A DNA stretch of 64,000 nt, from positions 1-64,000 of the forward strand of contig NZ_LJHV01000004.1 in NCBI RefSeq assembly GCF_001296025.1, in the 5' to 3' direction. Source of the stretch: Porphyrobacter sp. AAP60. GTDB taxonomy: Bacteria > Pseudomonadota > Alphaproteobacteria > Sphingomonadales > Sphingomonadaceae. Below are positions 25,570-33,589 of this stretch, in pieces (positions within the stretch are counted from its first letter, which is position 1; every line of letters starts with the position of its first letter). The position numbers and the translations under genes were made by a program. The notes under the pieces were generated by a model. The model was not told the origin of the DNA, searched no databases, and worked only from the letters and a program-made list of their open reading frames with translations.

Positions 25570-25874
25570 TAACTGTTGAGACCAAAGAACAAGTCCCGCC
25601 AATCAGGATTCCCGGCCTCGATCAACGCGATTTTGTCTTTGCGCGAGCCGCCTTTGATCTGCTTCTCGCGGGAGATGGCGTGCTCCATTGTCGAGTGCAA
25701 TTCGAACCACACCAGCCGCTTACATCCGTATCTTGAAGTAAATCCCTCAACGACACCCTCGCGGTGCTGCCACGCCCTTTTCGATAAGTCGGAAGTCACA
25801 CCGACGTAGATCGTTCCGCCTTTGTGGTTTGCCATGAGGTAGACGGCCGGTTGGAAATTGGGTGTGCGGTCCAT
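25569..25874 (-). CDS. GIY-YIG endonuclease family protein
   Basis: 101 residues, a bare GIY-YIG domain (UPF0213/YhbQ-like): VYLMANHKGGTIYVGVTSDLSKRAWQHR with the GIY (residues 20-22, here TIY) and YVG motifs, catalytic Arg in SKRAWQHR, HREG...FTSRYGCKRLVWFELH with catalytic Tyr/His and E (HSTMEHAISREKQIKGGSRKDK, catalytic Glu). Start ATG 25874 lies in a repeat arm without a clear Shine-Dalgarno sequence. Stand-alone GIY-YIG proteins are abundant in alphaproteobacteria, function mostly unknown. Likely partner of the repeats: a selfish or domesticated nuclease. Confidence 0.88.
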   Translation of the reverse strand: MDRTPNFQPAVYLMANHKGGTIYVGVTSDLSKRAWQHREGVVEGFTSRYGCKRLVWFELHSTMEHAISREKQIKGGSRKDKIALIEAGNPDWRDLFFGLNS

Positions 25875-25906
25875 GGATTGCGTCGCTTTGCTCGCAATGA
25901 CGAAGC
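25871..25906. repeat. Palindromic arm on the start side of the GIY-YIG gene
   Basis: CCATGGATTGCGTCGCTTTGCTCGCAATGACGAAG runs here in two halves around a short centre; the start codon (cat at 25872-25874) is in the first six bases, and the end touches the PMT stop codon at 25906-25908. Confidence 0.85.
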
Positions 25907-27240
25907 TACCGCCACCCCGCCAGCCACGTCCAATTCACGAAACTGTTCACCCCTTCGAGCGGGGCGGCGGCGAGCACTTTGTAGAACACCGCAAACAGCC
26001 CTGCCGATCCCGCCAGCGCTCCCCAAGCCAGCCATTTGCCCCAAGCCGCCCGGCGCAGGTCTGATAGCGCCAGCGCCAGCGCGGCCAGCAGGAAGAAATG
26101 CGGCACGAAATAATGGTAATAGAACTGCACCGCCTTGGGCGCGATGATCCATAGGCCGAGCGCGGCGGCATAGCCGATCACCACCCCCAGCCTGGCCCAA
26201 TTGCCGCGCCATGCGCCAGCCGCCAGACACCACGCCAACGCTGGCAGGCCGAGCAGCATCGTCAGCGGGTTGCCGATCAGCATTACCCCGCGCTGCGTCC
26301 CGTCCGTGACTTCGTAAAGATACCAGATGCCGCGCGTGTTCAGCACCCATTGCGGCCAGGTGCTTTGATAAGGATGGGGATCGAGAATCTGCTTTTGCAG
26401 TTCCAGCATCTGGCCATGCAGCCCGATCAACCCCTGCGTAGCCAACGGCGAGGGGCGCAGATATTCGGTAAGCCAGTAACCCGGCACGAAGGTCAGCGCA
26501 TACACCGCAAGCGGCACGATGCCGAGCCACACGAAGGCTTCGACCAGCGTGATCCCCGGCACAGGCGCACCCCGGCGGCTGAGCAGCAGGCGGCGGCGTC
26601 CGGCAGCAAGGCGCGCGGCGAAGAACGCGAGGCCGGGTATCACCGCAAGCGGTATCGCATTCCATTTGGCCGCCATCGCGCAACCCAGCGCAATCCCGGT
26701 CAACGCCAGCCGCCAGCGGCCATTCTCCGGCTCGCGGATCGCGGCGGCAAGCTGCCATGCGGCAACCGCGAGAAATGCGGCCATGAATCCATCGAGCATG
26801 GCGATGCGAGTGTGGACGAACAGGTGAAACCCGGTCGCCAACAGCACGCCGAAAGCGGCGGTTGCAAACCGGTCAAGGCTGGCGTGCCACAGCGCCCGCA
26901 TCGCGGCGAACAGCGCCAGCGTGCCGAACGCCAGCGGCATGATCCGCCAGCCCAGCGGGTTGTCGCCGAACAGCGCCATGCCCACTGCGATCAGCTCCTT
27001 GCCCAGCAGGGGGTGTTCGCGGTTGAGATATTCGCCCGTTCCGCCCTGCCACCACGCCAGCAATTCGCGCGCGGCAGGGATATAATGGATCTCGTCGAAG
27101 AACAGCGCGGAAGGGATCGTGATCTGCCAGCCCGCCAGCAAGGCATAAGCGGCAGCGATCGCGATACACCACGCCAGCGGATCGCGCGGGTGCTGCGGCG
27201 CATGGGGTTCGTGGAGAAAGGTCGCGGGCGCTTCGGCCAT
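25906..27240 (-). CDS. PMT-family phospholipid-carrier-dependent glycosyltransferase
   Basis: 444 residues from ATG 27240 (longer frame not supported). A GT39/ArnT-type multipass membrane protein with about nine to eleven transmembrane segments. The first periplasmic loop has the DEIHYIPAAREL catalytic Asp-Glu motif (about 45-57) and NREHPLLGKELIAVG; a KWN motif is at about 190 (MAAKWNAIPLA). It transfers a mannosyl-type sugar from a polyprenyl-phosphate donor, presumably made by the GT2-GtrA protein encoded convergently next door, to protein or lipid. The TAG stop is at the border of the palindromic element. Confidence 0.9.
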   Translation of the reverse strand: MAEAPATFLHEPHAPQHPRDPLAWCIAIAAAYALLAGWQITIPSALFFDEIHYIPAARELLAWWQGGTGEYLNREHPLLGKELIAVGMALFGDNPLGWRIMPLAFGTLALFAAMRALWHASLDRFATAAFGVLLATGFHLFVHTRIAMLDGFMAAFLAVAAWQLAAAIREPENGRWRLALTGIALGCAMAAKWNAIPLAVIPGLAFFAARLAAGRRRLLLSRRGAPVPGITLVEAFVWLGIVPLAVYALTFVPGYWLTEYLRPSPLATQGLIGLHGQMLELQKQILDPHPYQSTWPQWVLNTRGIWYLYEVTDGTQRGVMLIGNPLTMLLGLPALAWCLAAGAWRGNWARLGVVIGYAAALGLWIIAPKAVQFYYHYFVPHFFLLAALALALSDLRRAAWGKWLAWGALAGSAGLFAVFYKVLAAAPLEGVNSFVNWTWLAGWR

Positions 27241-27285
27241 GTTGCCCAGGGGATTAGGCAGTGCCCGCCCCTTGGGCAAGGATGA

Positions 27286-27687
27286 TTATGGCGCGGCTTT
27301 GGGTTGGGCAGCGTTCCGCTCCAGCCAGAACAGGCGGGCGCACATGGCGAGCAGGCCGATGCTGGCGGTAGTCCCGGCAAACAGCGCCCACAGCGGGACA
27401 TTCATGCCTTGCTGCCGCGCGCGCGGGGCGATGAAGAACAGGGCGATCAAGGCGCACATGATCAGATCCCACCACACCTGCAATCCGGTCAGATCCTGCG
27501 AGTGATTCGTGAAAAATCCGATCACGCCTTCCTGCCCGATCTGGACAGCGGTGAAGGCCGCGAAACCGGCGCACAGCATTGCTGCAACGGCTGCGTTACC
27601 AGTCTCGCGCTTTGCAATCAGGATGGTTAGAAGGGCGATAAGGCCGCCGATCAGCGCGGCGAGCCAGATGAACTGGAATGCGGTCAT
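27286..27687 (-). CDS. Four-helix membrane protein controlled by TetR
   Basis: 133 residues from ATG 27687. Four transmembrane segments (about 3-25, 36-55, 75-93, 100-120); N-terminal FQFIWLAALIGGLIALLTILIAK. No family recognised. Divergent from a TetR gene, with the pair of TGTAGC-type operators directly upstream of its start, so it is most probably repressed by that regulator and is a candidate target such as an efflux or stress protein. Confidence 0.75.
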   Translation of the reverse strand: MTAFQFIWLAALIGGLIALLTILIAKRETGNAAVAAMLCAGFAAFTAVQIGQEGVIGFFTNHSQDLTGLQVWWDLIMCALIALFFIAPRARQQGMNVPLWALFAGTTASIGLLAMCARLFWLERNAAQPKAAP

Positions 27688-27702
27688 GGGTGTCTCCTTC
27701 GA

Positions 27703-27750
27703 TGTAGCGTTTGCTACAAAACCCGATAAGGCTATGTAGCGCCCGCTACA
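27703..27750. promoter_or_regulatory. Paired TetR operators
   Basis: Two 16-bp palindromes, TGTAGCGTTTGCTACA (27703-27718) and TGTAGCGCCCGCTACA (27735-27750), identical except for the 3-base centre, 32 bp apart (three helix turns) in the 71-base divergent region. A TetR dimer could bind each, cooperatively. Confidence 0.88.
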
Positions 27751-27758
27751 AGAGGAAA

Positions 27759-28307
27759 ATGCTGCCAGTGCAATTGTCACGCGAAACGCTTTTGCCCAAA
27801 CTCGCCGCGCACGTGCTCGAACACGGGTTGGGCGGGGCCAGCCTGCGGCCTTTGGCCAAGGCAGCGGGCACCAGCGACCGGATGCTGATCTATCATTTCG
27901 GCAACAAGGAAACATTGATCACCGAACTGCTCGGCTACATTGCGGAGCTGTATTCCGGGGCGCTCGACGCGGCGCTGGGAAGCGATCGGGCCGCGACCCG
28001 GCAAGAATGCCTTGCGCGGATTTTGGCAGAAGGCAGCAAGCCCGAAATGCAGGCCTTTCTGGTGCTGTGGTGGGATATTGTCGCCGGCGCGACGCGCGGT
28101 GTGCCGGGCTATCATGATGCGGCGCAGGCGATGATGACGCGCCAGCTCGTCTGGCTCGAAGGGCAGATGCCCGCCGACGATCCCGATCCGGCGGGCGGGG
28201 CGCGCTATCTCATGACCATGATCGAAGGCGCACTGATGCTGTCCGCCGTCGGGCACGGCGATACTGCGCAGCAAGGCCTGCTTGCGAGCGGCCTCGCAGC
28301 GTCCTAA
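27759..28307 (+). CDS. TetR/AcrR family repressor
   Basis: 182 residues from ATG 27759, preceded by AGAGGA; the frame reaches further back but through the operator. N-terminal HTH (about 1-55: LLPKLAAHVLEHGLGGASLRPLAKAAGTSDRMLIYHFGNKETLI), then an all-helical ligand domain (about 60-180) with QAFLVLWWDIVAGATRGVPGY. Divergent from the four-helix membrane protein gene across twin operators: typical autoregulated repressor. The metZ gene begins 11 bases after its stop, so metZ may be read through from this promoter. Confidence 0.93.
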   Translation: MLPVQLSRETLLPKLAAHVLEHGLGGASLRPLAKAAGTSDRMLIYHFGNKETLITELLGYIAELYSGALDAALGSDRAATRQECLARILAEGSKPEMQAFLVLWWDIVAGATRGVPGYHDAAQAMMTRQLVWLEGQMPADDPDPAGGARYLMTMIEGALMLSAVGHGDTAQQGLLASGLAAS

Positions 28308-28318
28308 AGCCCCCGCCC

Positions 28319-29536
28319 ATGAAAAAGACCACCGGAATGGACCGCGCCGCCACCGCCAAATGGCGCCCTGCCACCAAGGCGCTGCGCGGCGGCACCTGGC
28401 GCAGCGAACATGGCGAGACGAGCGAGGCCTTGTTCCTCACCTCGGGCTATACCTACGACGACGCCCAGACCGTGGCCGACAGGTTTGCGGGCACTGCGGT
28501 AGGCATGACCTATTCGCGCCTGCAGAACCCGACGGTTGCCATGCTGGAAGAACGCATCGCGCTGATGGAGGGGGCGGAAGCTTGCCGCACGCAGGCGACC
28601 GGGATGGCGGCGATGACGGCAGCCTTGCTGTGCCAGCTTTCCACTGGCGATCACGTGGTCGCCGCACGCGCCGCGTTTGGTTCCTGCCGCTGGCTGTGCG
28701 ACCAATTGCTTCCGAAATTCGGCATCGAAGTCAGCATCATCGACAGCGCTGATAACGCCGCATGGGAAGCTGCGATCCGACCCAACACCAAGGTGTTCTT
28801 CTTCGAAACGCCCGCCAACCCGACACTCGATATCGTCGACCTTGCCCACGTTTGCGGCCTCGCCCGTGCGCACGGGATTACCACCGTGGTCGATAACGCC
28901 TTTGCCTCGCCCGTGTTGCAGCGCCCGATGGCTTTCGGGGCGGATGTGGTGGCCTATAGCGCGACCAAGCTGATGGACGGGCAGGGCCGCGTGCTGGCAG
29001 GCGCGATCTGCGCTTCGCAGCAGTGGATCGATGAAGTGCTGATGCCGTTCCAGCGCAACACCGGCCCGACGCTTAGCGCCTTCAATGCCTGGGTGGTGAT
29101 GAAGGGGCTGGAGACGCTGCCGCTGCGCGCCTTCAAGCAATCCGAACAGGCGGTGGCGCTGGGCCAATTCCTCGAACCGCGGGTCATCAAGGCGGGCGGG
29201 CACCTGCTCCACCCCGGCCTGCCGAGCCACCCGCGCCACGATCTCGCCAAGGCGCAGATGGATGCCACCGGCCCGATCTTCGCGCTGGATGTCGGCAGCA
29301 GGGAGCGCGCCTTTGCGGTGCTCGACGCGCTGCAATTGATCGATATTTCCAACAATATCGGCGATGCGCGCAGCCTGATGTGCCACCCTGCCTCCAGCAC
29401 CCACGCCAACATGGGCGATGAGGCCCGCGCCGCGATGGGCGTGACCGAAGGGCTGCTGCGGATCAATGTGGGCCTCGAAGACATCGCCGATCTCACCGAA
29501 GACATGGATCAGGCGCTCGCGGTGGCGGGGATCTAA
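28319..29536 (+). CDS. metZ: O-succinylhomoserine sulfhydrylase
   Basis: 405 residues, PLP-dependent Cys/Met metabolism enzyme. Signatures: THALRGG-type opening ATKALRGGTWRSEHGETSEALFLTSGY, the PLP Lys in YSATKLMDGQGRVLAG (about 215), and TGMAAMTAA phosphate loop. Converts O-succinylhomoserine and sulfide to homocysteine, the direct sulfhydrylation route common in alphaproteobacteria and pseudomonads. Distinguished from CGS/CBL by its ATKLMDGQGR motif. Cytoplasmic tetramer. Confidence 0.93.
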   Translation: MKKTTGMDRAATAKWRPATKALRGGTWRSEHGETSEALFLTSGYTYDDAQTVADRFAGTAVGMTYSRLQNPTVAMLEERIALMEGAEACRTQATGMAAMTAALLCQLSTGDHVVAARAAFGSCRWLCDQLLPKFGIEVSIIDSADNAAWEAAIRPNTKVFFFETPANPTLDIVDLAHVCGLARAHGITTVVDNAFASPVLQRPMAFGADVVAYSATKLMDGQGRVLAGAICASQQWIDEVLMPFQRNTGPTLSAFNAWVVMKGLETLPLRAFKQSEQAVALGQFLEPRVIKAGGHLLHPGLPSHPRHDLAKAQMDATGPIFALDVGSRERAFAVLDALQLIDISNNIGDARSLMCHPASSTHANMGDEARAAMGVTEGLLRINVGLEDIADLTEDMDQALAVAGI

Positions 29537-29545
29537 GGGAGCCGA

Positions 29546-30169
29546 ATGATGGCCAAGCGTGTGGAACTGGTGTTCGATTTCGTCAGCCCCAACGCCTATC
29601 TGGTGTGGTGGCCGCTGCGTGAGCTGATCGACCGTTACGAGGCGGAACTTGACGTCATCCCCGTGTTCCTTGGCGGAATGCACAAGCTGACGGGCAATGC
29701 CCCGCCGATGCTCCGCGACGCCGAGGTGAAGGGCAAGAATGAATATGCGATGCTGGAAATGCAGCGCTTCATCACCCGCCACGGCCTGAACGATTATCGC
29801 CTGCACCCGCAGTTTCCGTTCAATTCGATCACGCTCCAGCGGATGCTTTACGCCGCCGATCAGGATGGGCGCGGGGTGCAGTTTGCCGAAGCCTTGCTGC
29901 GTCCGATCTGGGAAGGCGGGATCGACGTGACATCGCCGCAAGCCTTGGGCGATGCGATCACCGCCGCAGGTTTCGATGCCGCCGATCTGCTTGCCCGCGC
30001 CCAGACCGATGAAGTCAAACAGGGGCTGGTCGCCAACACCGATACCGTGGTCGCCCGCGGCGCCTTCGGCATCCCGACGATGTTTGTGGGCCCCAAAGGT
30101 GAAGCGAACGAGATGTTCTTCGGCAAGGAACGCCTCGGCCAGATTGAGGAACTGCTCGCCAGGGGCTGA
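29546..30169 (+). CDS. 2-hydroxychromene-2-carboxylate isomerase-like DsbA-family protein
   Basis: 207 residues (an ATG one codon later at 29549 is equally good with AGGGAG spacing). Thioredoxin fold with a DsbA-like helical insertion: VELVFDFVSPNAYLVWWPLREL opens it (Ser replaces the CxxC catalytic Cys, as in HCCA isomerases), then NDYRLHPQFPFNSITLQRM, and the GIPTMFVGPK cis-Pro loop. HCCA isomerase uses GSH in naphthalene degradation; here, next to metZ with no aromatic genes, another GSH-dependent role is likely. Confidence 0.85.
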   Translation: MMAKRVELVFDFVSPNAYLVWWPLRELIDRYEAELDVIPVFLGGMHKLTGNAPPMLRDAEVKGKNEYAMLEMQRFITRHGLNDYRLHPQFPFNSITLQRMLYAADQDGRGVQFAEALLRPIWEGGIDVTSPQALGDAITAAGFDAADLLARAQTDEVKQGLVANTDTVVARGAFGIPTMFVGPKGEANEMFFGKERLGQIEELLARG

Positions 30170-30275
30170 TGCGCGCTTCGCGGTGCAGTGAATTGTGCAC
30201 TTGCGGGATACAGCGGGGGTTAAGCGCGTTGCCCCTCTTGTAGGTGCACAAAGAATCGCTAACCTTGGGAGCGTC

Positions 30276-30689
30276 ATGAAAGAGTTTTTCCAGCACGCTG
30301 CCACAACCGACGGGGTTACCGTCCGCGTTGCCGTGAACTATCTGCCGGAACAATCGCATCCGGAAGCGGGCAAATGGTTCTGGGTCTATCACATCCGTAT
30401 CGAGAACGCCTCGCACGAGCCGCTGCGGCTGCGCACCCGGCACTGGCGGATCACTGACGGGCGCGGGATGGTGAACCATGTCGATGGCGAAGGCGTGGTG
30501 GGCGAACAGCCGCTGCTTGATCCGGGGCAGAGCCACGATTACGTTTCCGGCTGCCCGCTGACGACGCCGTTCGGATCGATGGAGGGGTTCTACACCTTCG
30601 AACGCGGTGATGGTTCGCCGGCTGAAGTGCGCATACCGTTCTTCCCGCTCGCCGCGCCGGAGACTGCCGAAGGGCGCAGCACCCGCTGA
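30276..30689 (+). CDS. apaG: ApaG domain protein
   Basis: 137 residues from ATG 30276, near the usual 125-130. Single fibronectin-III-like ApaG/F-box-associated domain: FFQHAATTDGVTVRVAVNYLPEQS, YHIRIENASHEPLRLRTRHWRITDG and the glycine-rich HVDGEGVVGEQPLLDPGQSHDYVSGCPLTTPFGSMEG. In Salmonella (CorD) it affects Co2+ efflux; biochemistry unclear. It sits 106 bases after the isomerase gene and upstream of a LysR gene. Confidence 0.92.
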   Translation: MKEFFQHAATTDGVTVRVAVNYLPEQSHPEAGKWFWVYHIRIENASHEPLRLRTRHWRITDGRGMVNHVDGEGVVGEQPLLDPGQSHDYVSGCPLTTPFGSMEGFYTFERGDGSPAEVRIPFFPLAAPETAEGRSTR

Positions 30690-30751
30690 CCTTAGCGATG
30701 ACTGGGGCGCTGACTATTGCGGTCGGGCGGCTGCACGATTAGGCACGCCGC

Positions 30752-31540
30752 GTGAAGCGCACCCATCTCCCCCTTAACGCCCTGCGCGTGTTCGATGCCG
30801 CCGCGCGGCACCTTTCGTTCACGCGCGCGGCGGATGAACTCGCGGTCACGCCTGCCGCCGTTGGCCAGCAGATCCGCGCGCTGGAAGATGTTCTGGGCGT
30901 CGTGCTGTTCCGCCGCACGCCCAAAGGGCTGGAACTCACACCCGAAGGCACCGCGGGCCTTGATCCGCTGCGCGAAGGGTTCCTGCGGTTCGAGGAAAGC
31001 GTCGAATCGATGCAGGCGGGCCAGGCGTCCGATCGTTACACCATCGCTGTCCCGCGCGAATTCTTCGCCGCATGGCTTGCCCCGCGGCTGGCGCGGTTTC
31101 AGGCGGGCACGCCGGGTATCCAGTATATTCTTTCGGCTGATGAACACGCCGATTTCACCGAGGCGAACCTCGATCTCGCGATCCGGCTGGTCGATGGGCC
31201 GGGCGATCTCGAAGGGGTGCAACTCGCCCCCGCGCTGCGCGTCACCGTCGCCGCGCCGCAGCACCGGGATGCGTGGATCGACTGGCCCGGCGCCCCGCTG
31301 CCCGATGGCACGCTGCCCTGCGTGAAGGCGGGGAGCCCCGGGCAGGCGCTCGATTCCGCGCTCGCCGGGATGGGCCGCACGATCCTGCCGCTGGCCCTGG
31401 CCGAGGCCGCGCTGGCGCAGGGCCGCCTGCAAGGAATCGGCGAGCCCGAACCGGCGATCCGCGCCTACTGGCTCCTCGCGCCCGCGCCGCAATGGCGCAG
31501 CCGCAAGGTGCGGGCTCTGGTGGGGTTCCTCCAAGGCTGA
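30752..31540 (+). CDS. LysR family transcriptional regulator (GcvA-like)
   Basis: 262 residues with a GTG start at 30752. Short, as for GcvA-type regulators. HTH (about 1-60: HLPLNALRVFDAAARHLSFTRAADELAVTPAAVGQQIRALEDVLGVVLFRR, then the linker TPKGLELTPEG) followed by a truncated-looking effector domain (about 90-262). Length is about 40 residues less than a typical LysR. No obvious divergent partner, so its target is unknown. Confidence 0.9.
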   Translation: MKRTHLPLNALRVFDAAARHLSFTRAADELAVTPAAVGQQIRALEDVLGVVLFRRTPKGLELTPEGTAGLDPLREGFLRFEESVESMQAGQASDRYTIAVPREFFAAWLAPRLARFQAGTPGIQYILSADEHADFTEANLDLAIRLVDGPGDLEGVQLAPALRVTVAAPQHRDAWIDWPGAPLPDGTLPCVKAGSPGQALDSALAGMGRTILPLALAEAALAQGRLQGIGEPEPAIRAYWLLAPAPQWRSRKVRALVGFLQG

Positions 31541-31753
31541 GGCCTGGGGGTCATTTCCAGCGCGATGGTCAGCCATGGTTGCCATCCTCGCCGATCACAG
31601 CTCACATCGCGCCGATAAACTTGCAGCGGACTGTTTCATGAACCCGGTGCGCGGGCTTCGTCATCCGCGAATCGGTCATTTGCACGCTGCGGCGTCTTGC
31701 ACAGCTCTGCCATGCCCTTGCCGATCCGCGCCGCCGGGGGGCGCGGCGTTGCC

Positions 31754-32482
31754 TTACAAGCGGATAAGCCCCAGCCGCAAAGCCTTTATCGTTGCGCCAG
31801 TTCTGTCGTGGCTGCCCAGCTTCCCGTAAATACGGCGTTTGTAGGTTGCGACCGTATCAGGGGAGATGTCGAGAATGGTTGCGACGTCATTGTTGCTCTT
31901 GCCCTTGCTGACCCATGTCAGCACCTCAAGTTCACGGTCTGACAGCGTTGCCGAGACCGTTTGCGCCGCGATCAATTCCTGGATTTTCTGGTGACCTGCC
32001 GTCAGCAGCATATGTTCGGTGCGTATCGCATCGGCCGGCAGGTTTACGATGTTGTGCGGAAAGCCGATTGCCACATAGGCGTTGTTCCCGCGCGGGCCCC
32101 AGAGGGGAAAGCCAAGACCATCGACAAGGCCGTACTTTCGGCCCTCTTCGATATGGGCAAGCGCGACGGCATCCAGCTTGGAATGACCAATCGCCTCTTG
32201 CCAGGTCATCGGGCGGCCCATTTTCATGATCAGGTCGGGTATGGGATCAACCAGCTTCTGTTTGCCTGTCACGTATAGTTTCATCCATTCAGACGGATAA
32301 CCCAGCGCGAATACCTTTGAGCGCGCCGATGCCACGCCTTCGAACATGATTTCGGGATGATAACTGAATTTATCGCCCCCAATTGAGAGGCAGGAATCAT
32401 ACATGACGCCAAGTACCGCAGTGACGTTCTCAGCCTCGTTAATCCGGCTGATCAGATTATTTCCCGCAATGCCTGCGCCCAT
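31754..32482 (-). CDS. LuxR-type quorum-sensing regulator (LuxR solo)
   Basis: 242 residues from ATG 32482 (GTG 32488 alternative). Autoinducer-binding domain (about 15-160) keeps the AHL-contact residues W66, Y70, D79, P80, W94 (in GYPSEWMKLY, VDPIPDLI and PMTWQEA) in TraR spacing. C-terminal GerE HTH (about 178-242: LSDRELEVLTWVSKGKSNNDVATILDISPDTVATYKRRIYGKLG). No luxI gene is nearby, so it is a solo, sensing a diffusing AHL or another acyl signal. Divergent from a MarR-like gene, with direct and inverted repeats between. Confidence 0.92.
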   Translation of the reverse strand: MGAGIAGNNLISRINEAENVTAVLGVMYDSCLSIGGDKFSYHPEIMFEGVASARSKVFALGYPSEWMKLYVTGKQKLVDPIPDLIMKMGRPMTWQEAIGHSKLDAVALAHIEEGRKYGLVDGLGFPLWGPRGNNAYVAIGFPHNIVNLPADAIRTEHMLLTAGHQKIQELIAAQTVSATLSDRELEVLTWVSKGKSNNDVATILDISPDTVATYKRRIYGKLGSHDRTGATIKALRLGLIRL

Positions 32483-32582
32483 ACTCACTTACAATTCAAA
32501 ATTCATTCTTCAGAAATTCAGGCTGTCCAAGGGAGAATGCGCTTTCCGATCATTCCCGAGAGTGTGACAGTTTGATGTAATC

Positions 32583-32619
32583 TAATCAGGTGACACCCGA
32601 TTAGGTGACAACACTGATT
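32583..32619. promoter_or_regulatory. Candidate operator between LuxR and MarR genes
   Basis: Direct repeats AATCAGGTGACA (32584-32595) and GATTAGGTGACA (32599-32610), 15 bases apart, flanked by the inverted pair TAATCAG (32583-32589) and CTGATTA (32613-32619). It lies 26 bases before the MarR ATG. Which regulator binds is unknown. Confidence 0.6.
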
Positions 32620-32644
32620 ACCAGCCTATGTTATAAGCAACGCT

Positions 32645-33214
32645 ATGCCAACCGAAATGAAATTAGCTAACGAGTGCATTGATTGCATCACGGCTTTCGT
32701 GCAAAGCAGGGCTGCGCAATCGGCGGGTGAAAATTGTGGTGATGTCAGCAACGTTATTGCGCTGAATGCCGAAAGACCTGTCAGCCGCGTGTGCGGTGGT
32801 AATTCGAACTTCCCGGCAGCAACGAACTTAAAGTTTCTTCCGATCCAGCCAAGCCGGCAAGATATTACTGTAGCACTTGATAAGATATTGGCGGCTCGTA
32901 AGGCGCGCGCGAAGTATTTCGACCAGGATTTGTTTTTCGATCCGACATGGGCGATGCTTCTGGATCTGTATCGTTCCGAACTGGCTGAATCGCGCCTCAG
33001 CGTTTCTTCTTTGTGCCTTGGAAGCGGGGTGCCAAACACCACAGCTTTGCGGTACATTCAGATACTTGAAGCGCGTGGATACGTGGATCGTGCTGCTGAC
33101 GAGAAAGACAAACGCCGTATTTTTGTGAGACTTACTGACAAGGCGCGTGATGCGATGGCGGCCTATTTCGAAACCATCATGGCCAGGGGATTTGCAGCGA
33201 AATCGCGCAGATAG
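32645..33214 (+). CDS. MarR-like winged-helix regulator
   Basis: 189 residues. The C-terminal half (about 95-170) is a MarR-type winged helix: PTWAMLLDLYRSELAESRLSVSSLCLGSGVPNTTALRYIQILEARGYVDRAADEKDKRRIFVRLTDKARD. The N-terminal half (about 1-90) is atypical, with a His/Cys-free leader and two central Cys (ECIDCIT at 10-16), so it may be a sensor segment. Slightly AT-richer than the neighbours. Divergent from the LuxR solo; the pair may form a small switch. Confidence 0.82.
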   Translation: MPTEMKLANECIDCITAFVQSRAAQSAGENCGDVSNVIALNAERPVSRVCGGNSNFPAATNLKFLPIQPSRQDITVALDKILAARKARAKYFDQDLFFDPTWAMLLDLYRSELAESRLSVSSLCLGSGVPNTTALRYIQILEARGYVDRAADEKDKRRIFVRLTDKARDAMAAYFETIMARGFAAKSRR

Positions 33215-33589
33215 TGCGGTGCCGCGGCTTATCCAAAGCGAGACGCGGCAATTCCAGGTTCCTTCGGTCGCTCCGGCAGCCGCCCCTTGACCCCCCATCC
33301 AATCCCGCCTAAGGGCGCCCATCTTCCGGGCTAATCCCCGGCTCGAGCTGAACATTGCCGGTGCGTTCCTCCCAAGGGGGCAGCCGTCAAAGTAACCCGG
33401 TGGCCGAAGGGCCGGATTTGCGGGTGGAGCGTTTCGGCTTAGACGTCTTTCAGCTTCGGCTGGATGCTCGCAGTGGGCTTTTTGCTAGCTGCCAGCGGTT
33501 CCGGGTGAAGCTCGGGATGGCGGTCTAGGGCTTTTCCTCCTCCCATCTTCCGGCACCCGTTCCACCCTTATCAGGTGAAGTGAGAACTA
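33215..33589. promoter_or_regulatory. Upstream region of the str operon with likely promoter
   Basis: About 375 bases. It contains TTGACC-N17-TAAGGG (33287-33292 and 33310-33315), spacing as in the two other ribosomal promoters here. The predicted leader of about 270 bases has runs such as GTGGGCTTTTTGC and a Shine-Dalgarno-like GGTGAAG before the rpsL ATG. No other gene. Confidence 0.65.

Larger units (their letters stand above)
25525..25906 (-). mobile_element. GIY-YIG palindromic element (candidate mobile unit)
   Basis: A 382-base unit lies between two convergent glycosyltransferase genes: an outer inverted pair (AACTTCGTCATTGCGAGGAG at 25525-25544, and CTCGCAATGACGAAG at 25891-25905) with internal GAAGCAATCCATGG / CCATGGATTGCG palindromes (25554-25567 and 25871-25882), enclosing one ORF. 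The ORF's start codon sits in the CCATGG of one arm and its TAG overlaps the other arm. The gene-less copy at 19671-19776 shares both junctions. This is a protein-plus-palindrome architecture like REP-RAYT, but with a GIY-YIG nuclease. Confidence 0.65.

Noticed and set aside
29546..30169. Assigning the DsbA-like gene to naphthalene degradation
   Set aside because: No aromatic catabolic genes nearby; only the fold and Ser-for-Cys motif are supported.
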